Part shown: piece by piece, positions 1 to 10,914 of the stretch
Numbering within the stretch: the stretch's first letter is position 1
Layout of the letters: each line of letters opens with the position of its first letter
Origin: Ichthyophis bannanicus
Taxonomy: Eukaryota; Chordata; Amphibia; Gymnophiona; Ichthyophiidae
Direction of reading: 5' to 3'
NCBI GenBank assembly: GCA_033557465.1
Contig: CM066036.1
Location: 589,980,723 to 590,044,722, forward strand
Length of the DNA stretch: 64,000 nt
The notes under the pieces: model-generated
The model's database searches: none
What the model was told of the DNA's origin: nothing
The model's input: only the letters and a program-made list of their open reading frames with translations
Translations under genes and position numbers: made by a program

Positions 1-955
1 TTCGAATGGAACAAGGATAAACAGAATGATTTAAAATAAGCAAAGGTGTAAGACAAGGCTGCATACTTTCTTCCTACCTGTTTAATGTATATGCAGAACA
101 AATCATCATAGAAGCAGGATTGTATGAAGACAACAGAGGTGTGAAGATTGGTGGAAGACTCATCAACAACCTTCGCTATGCTTATGATACCACATTACTG
201 GCTGAAAGTGAAGACGATCTGAAACATTTGCTTCTCACAATCAAAGAACATAGTCTCAAAATGGGCCTGCACCTTAATGTAAAGAAGACAAAGATCATGA
301 CAACTGGCATAATCAACAGGTTCATCGTTGAAGGAGAAGAAATTGAAATTGTGAACAACTTTAACCTACTTGGATCAACTATCAATAAAGAAGCAACAAG
401 CAGTCAAGAAATCAAATGATGCATTGCTCTTGGCAGAATGGCTATGAAAGACCTAGATAAGATTCTCAAGAGCAGAGATGTCTCTCTCCATACAAAGCTT
501 CGACTTGTTCCAGCCATGGTATTTTCAATAACATCATATGGATGTGAAAGCTGGACAGTGAAAAAGATAGACAGGAAGAAAATTGATGTCTTTGAATTAT
601 GGTGCTGGCGGCGAATACTGTGTATACCATGGACTGCCTGAAGAACAAACCAGTCAGTACTAGAGGAGATCAAACCTAAGCTTTCTTTAGAAGCTCAGAT
701 GACAAGACTTCGACTTTCATACTTTGGACACATCATGCGAAGAGAGAGATCATTAGAGAAGGACATCATGCTTGGCAAGATAGGTCAACGCAAAAGAGGA
801 AGGCCAGCAATGAGATTGATCGATACAATAACAGCAGCTACGGGTACCAGTCTGTCAACAATGAGCCGCCTGACTGAAGACCGAAAACAATTTAGGATAG
901 TTATCCAGAGGGTCGCCGTGAGTCGACTCCAACTCGACAGCACTTAACAACAACA
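1..955 (+). mobile_element. RTE-clade LINE, 3' half (degenerate RT and C-terminus)
   Basis: Three consecutive open stretches (120-419, 438-641, 699-947) read as the reverse transcriptase palm and the C-terminal tail of an RTE-type (BovB-like) non-LTR retrotransposon. The palm is recognisable from the run around KKTKIMTTG. The tail has the family pattern SLEKDIMLGK, then KRGRP, then a basic end, finishing in ACAACA-type sequence just before 955. Stops separate the pieces. The first catalytic aspartate of the RT box is replaced by tyrosine (YAYD at about 178-189), so this copy cannot be active. The 5' part lies outside the window. Assignment rests on family motif memory. Further fragments of the same family lie at 9612-9853, 26095-26759 and 46384-47003. 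Confidence 0.85.
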
Positions 956-1014
956 TTAATTATAGTAGAAGTGAGTATGTTCAAATATTTCCCACCTTGG
1001 CTCAAAACATATAT

Positions 1015-2387
1015 TGTTGTACCCCCTTGCCTAGGCCAAAGGCTTAGGGCAAAAAGGGCTGCCTTATTTGTCCTTAAATAAAGAGTCTCTGATTTTCTCC
1101 ACCAGGGAATTCTGGGAGTTGTAGTTCTTAACTTAAAGACAAAGTAGTATGACCACTCGGGTTTGTTCAGGCAAAACAAGAAAATTTATTTTGGGTTCCC
1201 CTTTCGCATCAAATTCAAACACAAGGCAAAATAGAATTATTCGCCAAAGATAACAGGAACAAAAATTGCATCGGGAACCTCAGAACTGAAAACACCTTTT
1301 CACATCACAGCTGTTCCCAGCTAATTCTTCAGCATTTTAATTCACAGCTATCTCTTGTCATTCAAACCAGGTAAATTCATTCCATTTATATCCAATGTAG
1401 GTTTAGTTAATAAACTCAGGGTTCAGTGAATGTTCTTTAGTTTAACAGAAGGTCTTAGCTTTCTCCTAGCTAAGTACAATATTGCTCTTCAAAGACTTCC
1501 TGTCTCAGTCCTTTTCTTAGCAATAATTAAACTTCCCTGCTACATAGAGAACAATCCACTGGTGCTTCATTACACCCAGAATCTTCCTCACAAGGATCAA
1601 TCTGTATGTCCTCTTGCACCATACATTGCTTATCTTCCCCTGGGTTTTCAACAACACGTTCAAACTTACTGTTTTGTAGAAACTTCTGGAGTTCCTCTAA
1701 AAGCTGCTCTCCTGGATAAGAACTGGTTGTACCTTGAGAGTAGGCTTTTCTGTCTTGGAACAGTTTCTTTAACACTTTAATTGTATTCAGGTAAATCTCT
1801 CTGCTCGAGGCTGGGTTCTGGTTATCTCTGTCTATAACTGCTTGCATCCACCTTCTCTCAGCTTGGGTTCCTGGAACCGGGTTTTGCACACTCTGCTCTG
1901 CAGTCTGGTTCAGCTCATTAGCAACGTCCCCAGCTATCCATCTGCTGGACTCTGAAGCAGGCGTACCTTTCACCTTAGAACTGCTTCTTTGGTTGCTAAA
2001 ACCTTTTTCCCACGTGGAGTAAAGCTTGCCACGTCTGCCTTCTCTTGGCTTCCTTGAACCAGGCTTCACTGCTCCTGAACCCTCTGGCTTCACAGCTGCT
2101 GAACTCTCAGCTGCTCTTTCTCCTTCTCCTCCCTCTGCTCTCACTGACGCTGGCTTAAAAAGCTGCTTTCCTGCTACCACTCCCTGCTCCCTGCACATGT
2201 GCCTGTGATTAGAGCTCAAACCTGCACCTACGTTAGGGCTTGGGCATGGCTCAGCCTCAGCTAGTATTTGTTTCTTTAGTTTATCTGAAGCTTGAACCCT
2301 GTGGAAACCTTGCCTGTCTCTTGTCTTAAAGGCGTATTCCCTATTTTCCTCTGTTTCCATCTGTTCAACACCACTCTCATCGTCACA
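1015..2387 (-). repeat. 3' LTR of the SCAN-Gag Gypsy element
   Basis: It matches 5581-6953 along its whole length with scattered substitutions and at least two compensating 1-base indels (for example near 1130). The TG...CA ends and flanking ATAT support the boundary. At 1.37 kb it is long for a Gypsy LTR. It differs visibly from its partner, so the insertion is not recent. Confidence 0.9.
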
Positions 2388-2420
2388 TATTCCCCCCCTT
2401 AAGATATTACGGGCTGGCAT
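1527..2420 (-). other. Long open frame running through the 3' LTR (297 codons)
   Basis: An uninterrupted minus-strand frame begins just upstream of the LTR and continues about 860 bases into it. The predicted product is hydrophilic, rich in Glu, Lys, Ser and Gln, with no membrane segment or domain I recognise. The same frame in the other LTR is shorter (open 6462-7043 only) because of a stop. The frame starts outside the LTR, at the end of the integrase tail, so it may be a chance extension of the pol frame. I assign no function. Confidence 0.3.
2388..2400 (-). promoter_or_regulatory. Polypurine tract of the Gypsy element
   Basis: In element orientation the sequence immediately before the 3' LTR is AAGGGGGGGAATA. 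This is the expected plus-strand priming purine tract, and it supports the LTR boundary at 2387. Confidence 0.75.
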
Positions 2421-2429
2421 GATCCCTTC

Positions 2430-4091
2430 TGCACAGCTCGTAATTCTCGCTGGGACGTCGGTGTAGCTCTTCCTTTTCCATGTTCTAGGGTCTATTGTGG
2501 CAAGATGTGCTAGCGCTACCCTCTCATGCCAAGGCCTTAGTACATTTACGTGGTAAACTTATTGGCGGCCCCTCCTGTTTTCTACTACGTATGACACAGG
2601 GCCTACCTGTTTGACCACTCTATAGGGCCCTTTCCATTGGCTCTTGAACTTTGGAGCGGCGCCTGCCACCATTACAATCACTTTCTCGCCTATAACCAGC
2701 TGGCGAGGCTTTGTATTTCGATCATAATAACTTTTCTGCCTTTGCTGACTGGCCCTTTAATTCTCTTCTGCTACTTGGGAGATTCGGGTCAATCTGCCTC
2801 TTAAGTCCCTCAAAAACTGGGGTACCTCTATTTCTTCTACTCCAGGTTCCACCCACTATTCTCTCAGTATATCCAAAATACCACGTGGGGGTCGCCCATA
2901 CATTAGTTCGTACGGTGAGGTCCCTAAGGATGCTTGCTTCTGTTTTCTACAGGCATATAAAACGAAGGGAAGCATGGTGTCCCACTCCGTCATCTTACCT
3001 TCTAACCCGCGTCTCAGCATTTTCTTCAAAGTCTGATTCTGCCTCTCCACTAGTCCATTCGACTGCGGATGGTAGGCGGCAATCTTTATATGTCTGATTC
3101 CAAACGCGTCCCAGACCTAGGCTAGATATTTAGACATAAATTTGCTGCCCCTATCAGTCAACACTTCCTGTGGGAATCCTACCTTGCAGAATAGCTTTAC
3201 TAGTTCTGCTGCCACTGTCTTGGCAGATATACTGCGTAGGTGAATGGCCCATGGAAATCTCGTGGCTTGGTCTACTACGACCATCATATACTGGAACTCA
3301 CGGGGGGTCCTTACCAGGGGGCCCACTATGTCCATGGCTACCCTACAAATGGGCTCTGAAATTACAGGTATAGGTATCATTGGTACCTCTGTTGGCCTTA
3401 TCGAGGTAACCCTTTGGCAAGACAAACAAGACTCGCAAAACCTAGCAGTCTCCCTAAAAACACCTGGCCAATAAAAACGAGCCAATATTTAGTCTAGTGT
3501 TCCCTTTATCCCTTTGTGCACCCCTATGGAGTGGTCATGCGCCAGTCTTAACACTAGGGTTTTAAACGTCGTAGGGACTACCAACTGTTTACGTTTATTC
3601 CCCGTACTGGGATCCAAACTTTCCCTGTACAAAATTCCCTCTTCTAAAAGAAATCTTGGCAGGGTATCCCTTCCCTCTTGGGCATACTTAAGAGCCTGTA
3701 TAAGAGCAGGATCTGCCTGCTGCTCCTTGGGAAAGGACGGGAATTTGTTTACTAGTTCGGCAGGGACCCAAGGCAACTCCTGTCCGGCCTGTACCTCGGC
3801 TCTACTCTGGGATTGGGTTTTCCTCTCCCGGCGTTTCTCTCCTTTACCCTTCTTTTCCTTGATTACCGGGGTAGTTATAAGATCTTCATGGGACGGAAGA
3901 TCCTCTAGCGCCCTCTCTGGAGATTCTTCCTCGCCTCTCTCTAGAGACTTCGACTGGGCTCTTGTGGATATCATTCCTTCCTTATGCTGTAAACCCTGTT
4001 CTAAACCTTTTTGGAATTGTGGCCAGTCCCTCCCCAATACCAATTCTTGTGGCAATCTGAGCACTACCACTACGGGAACCTCCCTTTCCAA
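2430..4091 (-). pseudogene. Integrase region of the Gypsy element (protease tail, zinc module, core, GPY/F)
   Basis: From 4091 downward: the end of the protease (LGRDWP), a charged linker, then the integrase zinc-binding module (H-x-H near 3510 and C-x2-C near 3425), split by a stop at 3489-3491. The catalytic core follows with Asp in DIVGP, Asp in LTDRGSKF and Glu in VERQN, interrupted by a stop at 3117-3119. Another stop at 2856-2858 precedes a C-terminal GPY/F-type segment (KGPYRVV, about 2625) and then the polypurine tract. All segments stay in one frame, so damage is by nonsense substitution. No RT or RNase H motif lies between protease and integrase or after integrase. Confidence 0.85.
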
Positions 4092-4097
4092 TCCTAA

Positions 4098-4784
4098 TCA
4101 TTTTATTAGGACTTTATACACTGGATAACAGGATGCTGCTCCGTGAATGCACCTAATTTTTACCGTTCCATTGGGTTGGCTTGGGACGGCCCTACCCTGT
4201 GATTCGATTTGTTGCCAAAGCTTCCTAGACATCATACTTTGGTCCGATCCGGAGTCTAGTAAAGCGTTTGCAACAACACCCTGCACTATTACTGAAAGCA
4301 GAAACCCTTCTCTGATCTCTTTTGTGTTTGCAGTCATCAGTGCTGTTTTCGCCCTACACTCTTTCTGCAAGTGACTCTCGCTTCCACACTTAAAGAATTT
4401 TCTTTTTACACACTTGTTTCTGAACATAGGCATGCATACTTTTGTATCATCATCCCTTGGCCTTTCCTTCCTTTCTGATAAAATGGAAATTGCCTTGCCA
4501 GAAGCACTGCCTTTCTCCCATGCAGCTAATTCCGCTTCCATGAAACGCTCTGTAAGCAAGGTTGCTTCCTGGATGTTATGGCAATTCTGCAATATCAGGA
4601 AGGTGTGTACATCTTGCGGAACTGCGGCCATAAACTGTTCTAATATGATACTATCAAGTATAGACTCTACCGTCTTTCCCTCTGGTGCTAGCCATTTTAT
4701 CACCAGACTTCTAACCCGCTGGCATAAAGCTCTTGGTGTTTCACCAGGTCTCACCCTCATGCTCCTTAATAAGCGGTGATACAC
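4098..4784 (-). pseudogene. Gag C-terminal half with SCAN-like domain, and protease
   Basis: The frame opens with a stretch matching the SCAN fold pattern: YHRLLRSMRV, then GETPRAL, RVRSLVIKWL, EGKTVE and LEQFMAAVP. SCAN domains are known to descend from Gmr1-like Gag capsids, and that is the reading used here. A cysteine-bearing segment (CGSESHLQKEC, knuckle-like) follows. Next is an aspartic protease active site, LLDSGSDQSM, about 40 residues later, with the flap further on. A TGA at 4098-4100 interrupts the protease; the next segment continues in the same frame. It is separated from the Gag N-terminus by the MITE at 4788-4915. A host SCAN zinc-finger gene is unlikely given the LTR context. 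Confidence 0.85.
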
Positions 4785-4918
4785 TAAGGGGCTTGTTTAC
4801 AAAGCCGCGGTAGTGGTTCGTGATCGCGATCGCAGCCGCGGCCCCATTGAAATCAATGGGGCCGCGGCTCCGATTACGATCGCAAACCGCTACCGCGGCT
4901 TTGTAAACAAGCCCCTAA
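4785..4918. mobile_element. 128-bp palindromic MITE, Harbinger-type, in gag
   Basis: The element (4788-4915) is almost a perfect inverted repeat around the centre near 4851. It begins GGGGCTTGTTTACAAAGC and ends with the complement. It is flanked by TAA on both sides (4785-4787 and 4916-4918), the 3-bp TWA duplication typical of PIF/Harbinger. It is unusually CpG-rich for its surroundings and interrupts the gag frame. It has no coding capacity. Confidence 0.85.
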
Positions 4919-5551
4919 GAGAGTCAAACCTAACTGGTCCCTAATGGCTTTTTTTAGCTCCTCATAATTGTTAGCGAGGGCCGCAGGCATGGCCCTGTAC
5001 GCTGCCAGTGCCTCACCCGTGAGGGATGTGGCCAAGCGTACAGCCCATTGGTCTTTCGGCCACCCGATTATGTGGGCTACACGATCAAAGGCCTCCAAGA
5101 AATCATCTATATCATCCTTATCAGTTAATTGACCAAAATTAAATGTCCCACTGGACCACAGTCCAGGTGTACCAGCATGAAACAGTCCTGCAGAACCAGG
5201 TGGAATCGAGGCTGGATCAGGCTCCTTCTTCTGGCTCTTCATCCATGCCTCCATCAGCTCTAACAGTGGCTTCTGCTGGGCCTGCATGCTTGCCGTTGAT
5301 CGCTCCTGGGCTTCCAAAGACAGCTCTCTCTGCCTTTCGAACTGGCCTGCCATCCAGTGAAGGATCTCCTTGGCCTCCATGGTCATCCTGCTCTGACACC
5401 GGTGTAGCTTCAGGCTTCTCACACCACAGAAGAACTCTGCCATCTTCCTGTGACTCAGACTCAGTCCTGATGCGCTCCTCTGCACGGCTCTGCAGCGGAC
5501 TTGATTCCCAAGCAACTCCTGTAGTCTTGAAAATCCTTTGCACATGCGCAC
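4919..5551 (-). pseudogene. Gag N-terminal part of the Gypsy element
   Basis: The open frame upstream of the MITE (in element orientation) carries a Gln/Glu-rich coiled-coil-like stretch near residues 60-110. A capsid-like segment follows: DIDDFLEAFDRVA, WAVRLATSLTGEALAAYRAM and LKKAIRDQLGL. This pattern is shared by Gag proteins of SCAN-type Gypsy elements and leads directly into the SCAN-like region beyond the MITE. The first start codon is uncertain because the frame also reaches toward the 5' LTR. No matrix or myristoylation signal is evident. Confidence 0.8.
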
Positions 5552-5580
5552 AGCGAAGAAATCCGTACAACTATGCCACC

Positions 5581-6953
5581 TGTCGTACCCCCTTGCCTAG
5601 GCCAAAGGCTTAGGGAAAAAAGGGCTGCCTTATTTGTCCTTAAATAAAGAGTCTCTGATTTTCTCCACCAGGGAATTCTGGGAGTTGTAGTTCTTACTTA
5701 AAGACAAAGTAGTATGACCACTCGGGTTTGTTCAGGCAAAACAAGAAAATTTATTTTGGGTTCCCCTTTCGCATCAAATTCAAACACAAGGCAAAATAGG
5801 ATTATTCGCCAAAGATAACAGGAACAAAAATTGCATCGGGAACCTCAGAACTGAAAACACCTTTTCACATCACAGCTGTTCCCAGCTAATTCTTCAGCAT
5901 GTTAATTCACAGCTATCTCTTGTCATTCAAACCAGGTAAATTCATTCCATTTATATCCAATGTAGCTTTAGTTAGTAAACTCAGGGTTCAGTGAATGTTC
6001 TTTAGTTTAACAGAAGGTCTTAGCTTTCTCCTAGCTAAGTACAATATTGTTCTTCAAAGACTTCCTGTCTCAGTCCTTTTCTTAGCAATAATTAAACTTC
6101 CCTTCTACATAGAGAACAATCCACTGGTGCTTCATTACACCCAGAATCTTCCTCACAAGGATCAATCTGCATGTCCTCTTGCACCATACATTGCTTATCT
6201 TCCCCTGGGTTTTCAACAACATGTTCAAACTTACTGTTTTGTAGAAACTTCTGGAGTTCCTCTAAAAGCTGCTCTCCTGGATAAGAACTGGTTGTACCTT
6301 GAGAGTAGGCTTTTCTGTCTTGGAACAGTTTCTTTAATACTTTAATTGTATTCAGGTCTGTCTCTCTACTCGAGGCTGGGTTCCTGGTTATCTCTGTCTA
6401 TAACTGCTTGCACCCACCTTCTCTCAGCTTGGGTTCCTGGAACCGGGTTTTGCACACTCTGCTATGCAGTCTGGCTCAGCTCATTAGCAACGTCCCCAGC
6501 TATCCATCTGCTGGACTCTGAAGCAGGCGTACTTTTCACATTAGAACTGCTTCTTTGGTTGCTAAAACCTTTTTCCCACGTGGAGTATAGCTTGCCACGT
6601 CTGCCTTCTCTTGGCTTCCTTGAACCAGGCTTCACTGCTCCTGAACCCTCTGGCTTCACAGCTGCTGGACTCTCAGCTGCTCTTTCTCCTTCTCCTCCCT
6701 CTGCTCTCACTGAGGCCGGCTTAAAAAGCTGCTTTCCTGCTACCACTCCCTGCTCCCTGCACATGTGCCTGTGATTACAGCTCAAACCTGCACCTAGGTT
6801 AGGGCTTGGGCGTGGCTCAGCCTCAGCTAGTATGTGTTTCTTTAGTTTATCTGAAGCTTGAACCCTGTGGAAACCTTGCCTGCCTCTTGTCTTAAAGGCG
6901 TATTCCCTATTTTCCTCTGTTTCCATCTGTTCAACACCACTCTCTTCGTCACA
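5581..6953 (-). repeat. 5' LTR of the SCAN-Gag Gypsy element
   Basis: Partner of 1015-2387 with the same ends and length. The interior begins at 5580, but I did not recognise a clear tRNA primer-binding site there. The outer flank ATAT at 6954-6957 matches 1011-1014. Confidence 0.9.
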
Positions 6954-6957
6954 ATAT

Positions 6958-7544
6958 ACAACCTGCATTAATGACAGTTGCATAATCCAGCCAAAAAATA
7001 ATTCCGTCATAGTACAAGAAAGGTGATAATTTTTAAATTTCATAATTTAGAACTCCATCATTTTGTGAAAAATCAATTATACGGAAGTTCAATCTTAATC
7101 CAGTATATATGGGACATTGCTCCTTTCCTCTGCTTGTGACAGTGGAACAAACACATATCACTATTTCATTGCAGAGGCAGTTTCTTCTCTCATATGTAAT
7201 ATATTCACCCTACATAGAAATCTGTAAAACATATCTATGTGATACATCCCAAAAGTACATATAGGACTTGATTTTATAACAGGATGTCTATATGAGAAAT
7301 CCAGAAAGCATCCATTTTAACTTTACATTATAAAGAACAATGGGTGCCTTTATAAAATAGGCTCCCAACACCATCCAGATAGTGCACAAATGCTGAAACT
7401 CGCATTTACACCTGTTCGTAAGAAGGTGTGAATGTGTAGGTGTACTCTATGTGGATGGTCACATATTTTATAAAATACATGCATAAAATACAATCCTGCC
7501 TCCACTCCACCCAAACTATAGCCCTGGGAATGCCTATATATAGA
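6958..7544. other. No recognised feature
   Basis: AT-rich single-copy-looking sequence with no sustained open frame and no repeat family I can name. Confidence 0.5.
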
Positions 7545-8074
7545 GGGGCATGTTTACTAAAGATCGCACCAATTAACCCTCCATTGCCTCGAAAGAAAGG
7601 ACTGGCAATCTACTTCCATTCACACTGCCAAGAAAACCCAGGAGCTGCTGGTCACCAGGAGTCAGCATTGATTCGAAGGCACACATTGCATTGCATTTTT
7701 GGGCCATGTTACCAGTACAGGAGACCCATGCTAACTCCAGAAGATGTGTGCATCCCTCCCATTGCAATTAGCATTGGCCTAAGACACTGCAGCACCCTAG
7801 CCAGACACAGGCACACCTACTGCCACTCATTGAGACAACATTAAATGCAACTGTGTTAAGAGCACCAAGCGCAGGCTACTAACTGTCATGCTAGCCATGA
7901 TGTGCTGTCATCACCTGTGTTCTACCCCTGTGCCTCCCAGTCCCCACCCCATCACATGCAATCCGAGTAGTGCAGAAATTTTGGCACTGGAGCCCATGCT
8001 ATGTTTTAGTGTTGCACCCAAACCATATACTAAACCTCACACTACTGGGTAGTGCACTTTAGTAAAGACGTCCC
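7545..8074. mobile_element. Possible MITE with GGGGCATGTTTACTAAAG-like termini
   Basis: The left end GGGGCATGTTTACTAAAG and the complement of the right end (GGGACGTCTTTACTAAAG) are imperfect inverted repeats, of the type seen at 21548 and 45379. No clear target duplication is visible. The interval 7590-7700 contains a stretch (GGCAATCTACTTCCA, and GGAGTCAGCATTGATTCGAA) resembling RTE untranslated sequence, probably a separate small insertion or RTE-tailed SINE remnant. Confidence 0.4.
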
Positions 8075-8920
8075 AGTTTGCATAGAAATAGATGCATGCT
8101 CTTCTTGTGCACCTAAGCAGTTGTATGACTTTATAAGAGTCCTTTTCTGCATCTAAAACAGGCTTTACATGCAGAGAAAAATGTGTAAAATTACCCTCTC
8201 CCATGCAATGCAATGCATGCCCTCTCCCTTACAAAGGGGTAATTCAATCACTGCCCCTCATTGGTGCACTTTCACTCCACAAACTTTGTGAGGTTTTCAG
8301 CGTAAACGTACGCATATACTTTCACTTTTAAAATGATCACAAGTAACCTAACCATGCACATTTATCCTTAGCTAATTTGTGTGAATGCTTTTTCAGAGTA
8401 AAACTATGTACATGTAGTTCCAAACCATGCTCCAAGCCCATTCTCAGGATTGCCTTCCCTCATAGCTGGTGACGGTACATGCAAAATGGCACCCCAGGCA
8501 TACCTTGACCCATATATAGGATAGGTAGTTTTAAAAAGACCAGTTCTTCTGGTAAAGCACTATCCCACCATGAAAATGTAAACTGCTGGAATGTGACTTT
8601 AACAGGAAAGATTTTCCAAGGTGAAACTAGAAAGAACTCAAATAAAATACAAGGTGCATATTTTTTAATCATCTGAGGTATGAAAAAATATCTTTTTGGC
8701 CCAATTATGAGGCAAGGATTCTTTAGAATTTGAGCTTGTCAAGAAGTTTATTTTGTCTTTCAGTAATGACCAAAGTACCCCCCACTTCCATTCACCCTGC
8801 CACAGACTGCTTCTCAGATCTTAGCAGAGCCTATCCTGAAAAGGCTGAAGGCTATCTTTCTGCTGAGACTGAAGAATGTGGCACAAGAGCCATAGCTGAA
8901 CCCAACCCACCAGGAGTAGG
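8075..8920. other. No recognised feature
   Basis: Mixed AT-rich sequence with only short frames lacking any domain similarity that I recognise. Confidence 0.5.
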
Positions 8921-8924
8921 CATA

Positions 8925-9150
8925 CGAGTAACTTAATGATTAGAGCAGCAGCCTGGTAACCAAAGAGATCATGGTTCAAATCTCAATGGCACTCCTTGTG
9001 ACCTTGTGCAATTCTCTTAACCCTACATTGTCTCAAGAACAAACGTAGATTGTACGCCCTCTGGGGACAAAAGCATACTAATGTGCCTGATTGATACTCA
9101 CCTTGAACAACTATTGGAAAGGTATAAGCTAAATAAATTAAAAGAAATAT
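8925..9150 (+). mobile_element. tRNA-derived SINE, MIR/CORE-like
   Basis: The head resembles a tRNA: an A-box-like TAATGATTAGAGC near 8934 and a B-box GGTTCAAATCTC near 8970. A middle part follows whose CTTGTG, CTTAACCCT and TTGTCTCA pattern is shared with MIR/CORE SINEs. A tail like GGTATAAGCTAAATAAAT ends near 9145, resembling L2-type 3' ends. This organisation indicates an RNA polymerase III SINE mobilised by an L2-type LINE. Confidence 0.7.
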
Positions 9151-9611
9151 CTGACAACTGCTCCATGATGGCATCAATGCATGCTATCCTGCTGAAGCTT
9201 GAGGCTACTGAAAGAAAGCCTCAATGGAATCCATCTCACTGTGACACAAGAGAATCCCAGAAGAGGGCAAGACCGAGGAGCCCCAGCAGAGCCAGTCCTA
9301 TTAAGGTTAAAGAATGCTGCATGAGTACCCTGGCAGAGTTCATCTTGTTGATGCCAAAGATTGCTGAATGACAGCCTGAAGAATAAAAAGGCACGCAATG
9401 CCTCCCTGGGCCAGATGGAGGAAGAGAAAATAGCTCCCCGTTGATCTTAGTGGATATTTAGACAGCGACATCCCAATGGTAATGGGTGGAATCCCACTAG
9501 GCCCAGTCAGGAAGAGATAAGGAGTTTTTATATGCCAACCAAGAATATAAGAGGATCACCTTATATTCAGGGTCATCTTAAAATCGATCCAATGTGGTCA
9601 TTGAGAAACTC
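9151..9611. other. No recognised feature
   Basis: Short frames such as 9081-9371 show no domain. Nothing repetitive is recognised. Confidence 0.45.
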
Positions 9612-9853
9612 TGTTGTTAAGTGCTGTCGAGTCAGTGTTGACTCATGGTGACCCTCTGGATAGTTGACCTAATCTTTGTTCGGTCTTCAGCCAAGCGGCT
9701 CACTGTTGATAGAGTGGTATCCATAGCTACTGTTATTGTATCGATACATCTCATTGCCGGCCTTCCTCTTTTACGGTGACCTTCTACCTTGCCAAGCATT
9801 ATGTCTTTCTCCAATGATCTCTCTCTTCGCATGATGTGTCCAAACTCTGCAAT
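9612..9853 (-). mobile_element. RTE LINE 3' fragment
   Basis: Reads as the C-terminal tail of the same RTE family as 1-955: RRERSLEKDIMLGK, KRGRPAM and DRTKIRSTIQRV. It begins with the RTE 3' terminus (complement of TTGTTGTTAAGTGCTGTCG) at about 9612. It is strongly 5'-truncated. Confidence 0.85.
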
Positions 9854-10907
9854 CCCAAAAAAGAACACCTAGGCATAAAACTAATCAAGGGAAAAGCAGG
9901 GAAATGGATGTTTTCTAGGTTTGCAGCAGGAATTATATCTTTAAGAATAAGCCTCATAGAAATTGAAAGGAATATCTGAGGAATGTTTATATCCAAATCG
10001 CATACAAAATGTTTTATAGGTGCAGTTTCTCCAAATGGGTTAGTTTTGTGCATTAATCAACAAAAAGCACTGCACTAAGGGATACTATATCAAAATTAAA
10101 AAATATTTTTTAGTTTTTAGCTTTGTGCATGCCATGAGAATCATGAACCTCACTCCTAAGCCAGGGTATTTGACCTCAATCTCTCAAATTTACTACTAAT
10201 GCTCTGCGTAGTACTTGCATCGTGCCAAAGAGAGCCTCCCTCTGCAGTTTGTAAAATGTAATACGGATGGGAAATTATCCAGGAGTGCGTGGAAATTCTT
10301 AATCAAGCCTGTGGCACCCAACACAATGGGAAATAACTCAGTATCTTTCTGCCACATTTTCTTGGTCTCTGACTGCATCTCTGGTTGATGCCGTTATGAG
10401 CTTTCAAGAATGCTTGAGAAGTTGTGGGTGACACATTTCATATGTCATCCTGAGGCTATCCGTTTTGACATGAGGTGTTTGTTTTTTTGGAGAAGGTCTT
10501 AGAGAAGGAAATGCTTAAGAATGGACTTTGGACACTTCTGGGAATGGAGCCCATTAAGGAAGCAATAAGGACTCAGAATATACATTGGTATTGTATTACC
10601 CGATTCTGGCACAAAGTGGCTCTGCAGAAGTAGACATTTGTGATCACATTTATTTAAGGAATGGAAGGGTTTGATATCTAGTGTTGCTTCCTTTGAGGAG
10701 TTAATAAAAGTGCATAAGGAGTTCTTCCTTTTTCTATATTTATTCTTGAACATTAGGGGAAAGATTAATAATTTTTAATTTAATGGTTATAATTTAATAA
10801 GCTATAACATGTCATGGGCGTGGTGGTTTGTGTGACTGCACGAGAGGAAAGCAAAGCAAAAAGAGAAATAACTGATGTTACATTTGAGATGATTTGATGA
10901 TGATATG
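9854..10907. other. Mostly unrecognised sequence
   Basis: Apart from the weak LINE-like frame at 10196-10378, I see no gene, RNA or named repeat here. Confidence 0.45.
10196..10378 (-). pseudogene. Possible LINE-derived C-terminal fragment
   Basis: A 60-codon frame contains ELFPIVLGATGLIKN and a later basic stretch. This resembles a short conserved C-terminal block (IPVVIGATG...) that I associate with some LINE-encoded proteins. Flanking sequence is not recognisable. The assignment is weak and could be chance. Confidence 0.3.
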
Positions 10908-10914
10908 ATTCCCC

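Larger units (their letters stand above)
1015..6953 (-). mobile_element. Complete LTR retrotransposon, Ty3/Gypsy with SCAN-like Gag (Gmr1-like), no RT
   Basis: Two near-identical 1,373-bp direct repeats (1015-2387 and 5581-6953) bound a 3.2-kb interior read on the minus strand. In element orientation the LTR begins TGTGAC and ends in CA. ATAT flanks both sides (1011-1014 and 6954-6957), a 4-bp target duplication. Interior order is Gag with a SCAN-like segment, protease (DSG), integrase zinc module, integrase core and GPY/F tail, then a G-rich polypurine tract. Protease is followed directly by integrase, the order known for Gmr1-like elements, in which RT and RNase H come after integrase. Here that last block is absent. 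In-frame stops at 4098, 3489, 3117 and 2856, without frameshifts between them, show it is dead. Confidence 0.9.

Noticed and set aside
1430..1780. Duplicate plus-strand 116-codon gene (also at 5995-6345)
   Set aside because: Both are antisense frames in the two LTRs of one element, with no domain.
4098..4784. Host SCAN-domain zinc-finger gene
   Set aside because: The SCAN-like segment lies between LTRs and is followed in frame by a retroviral-type protease and integrase; no zinc-finger array follows.
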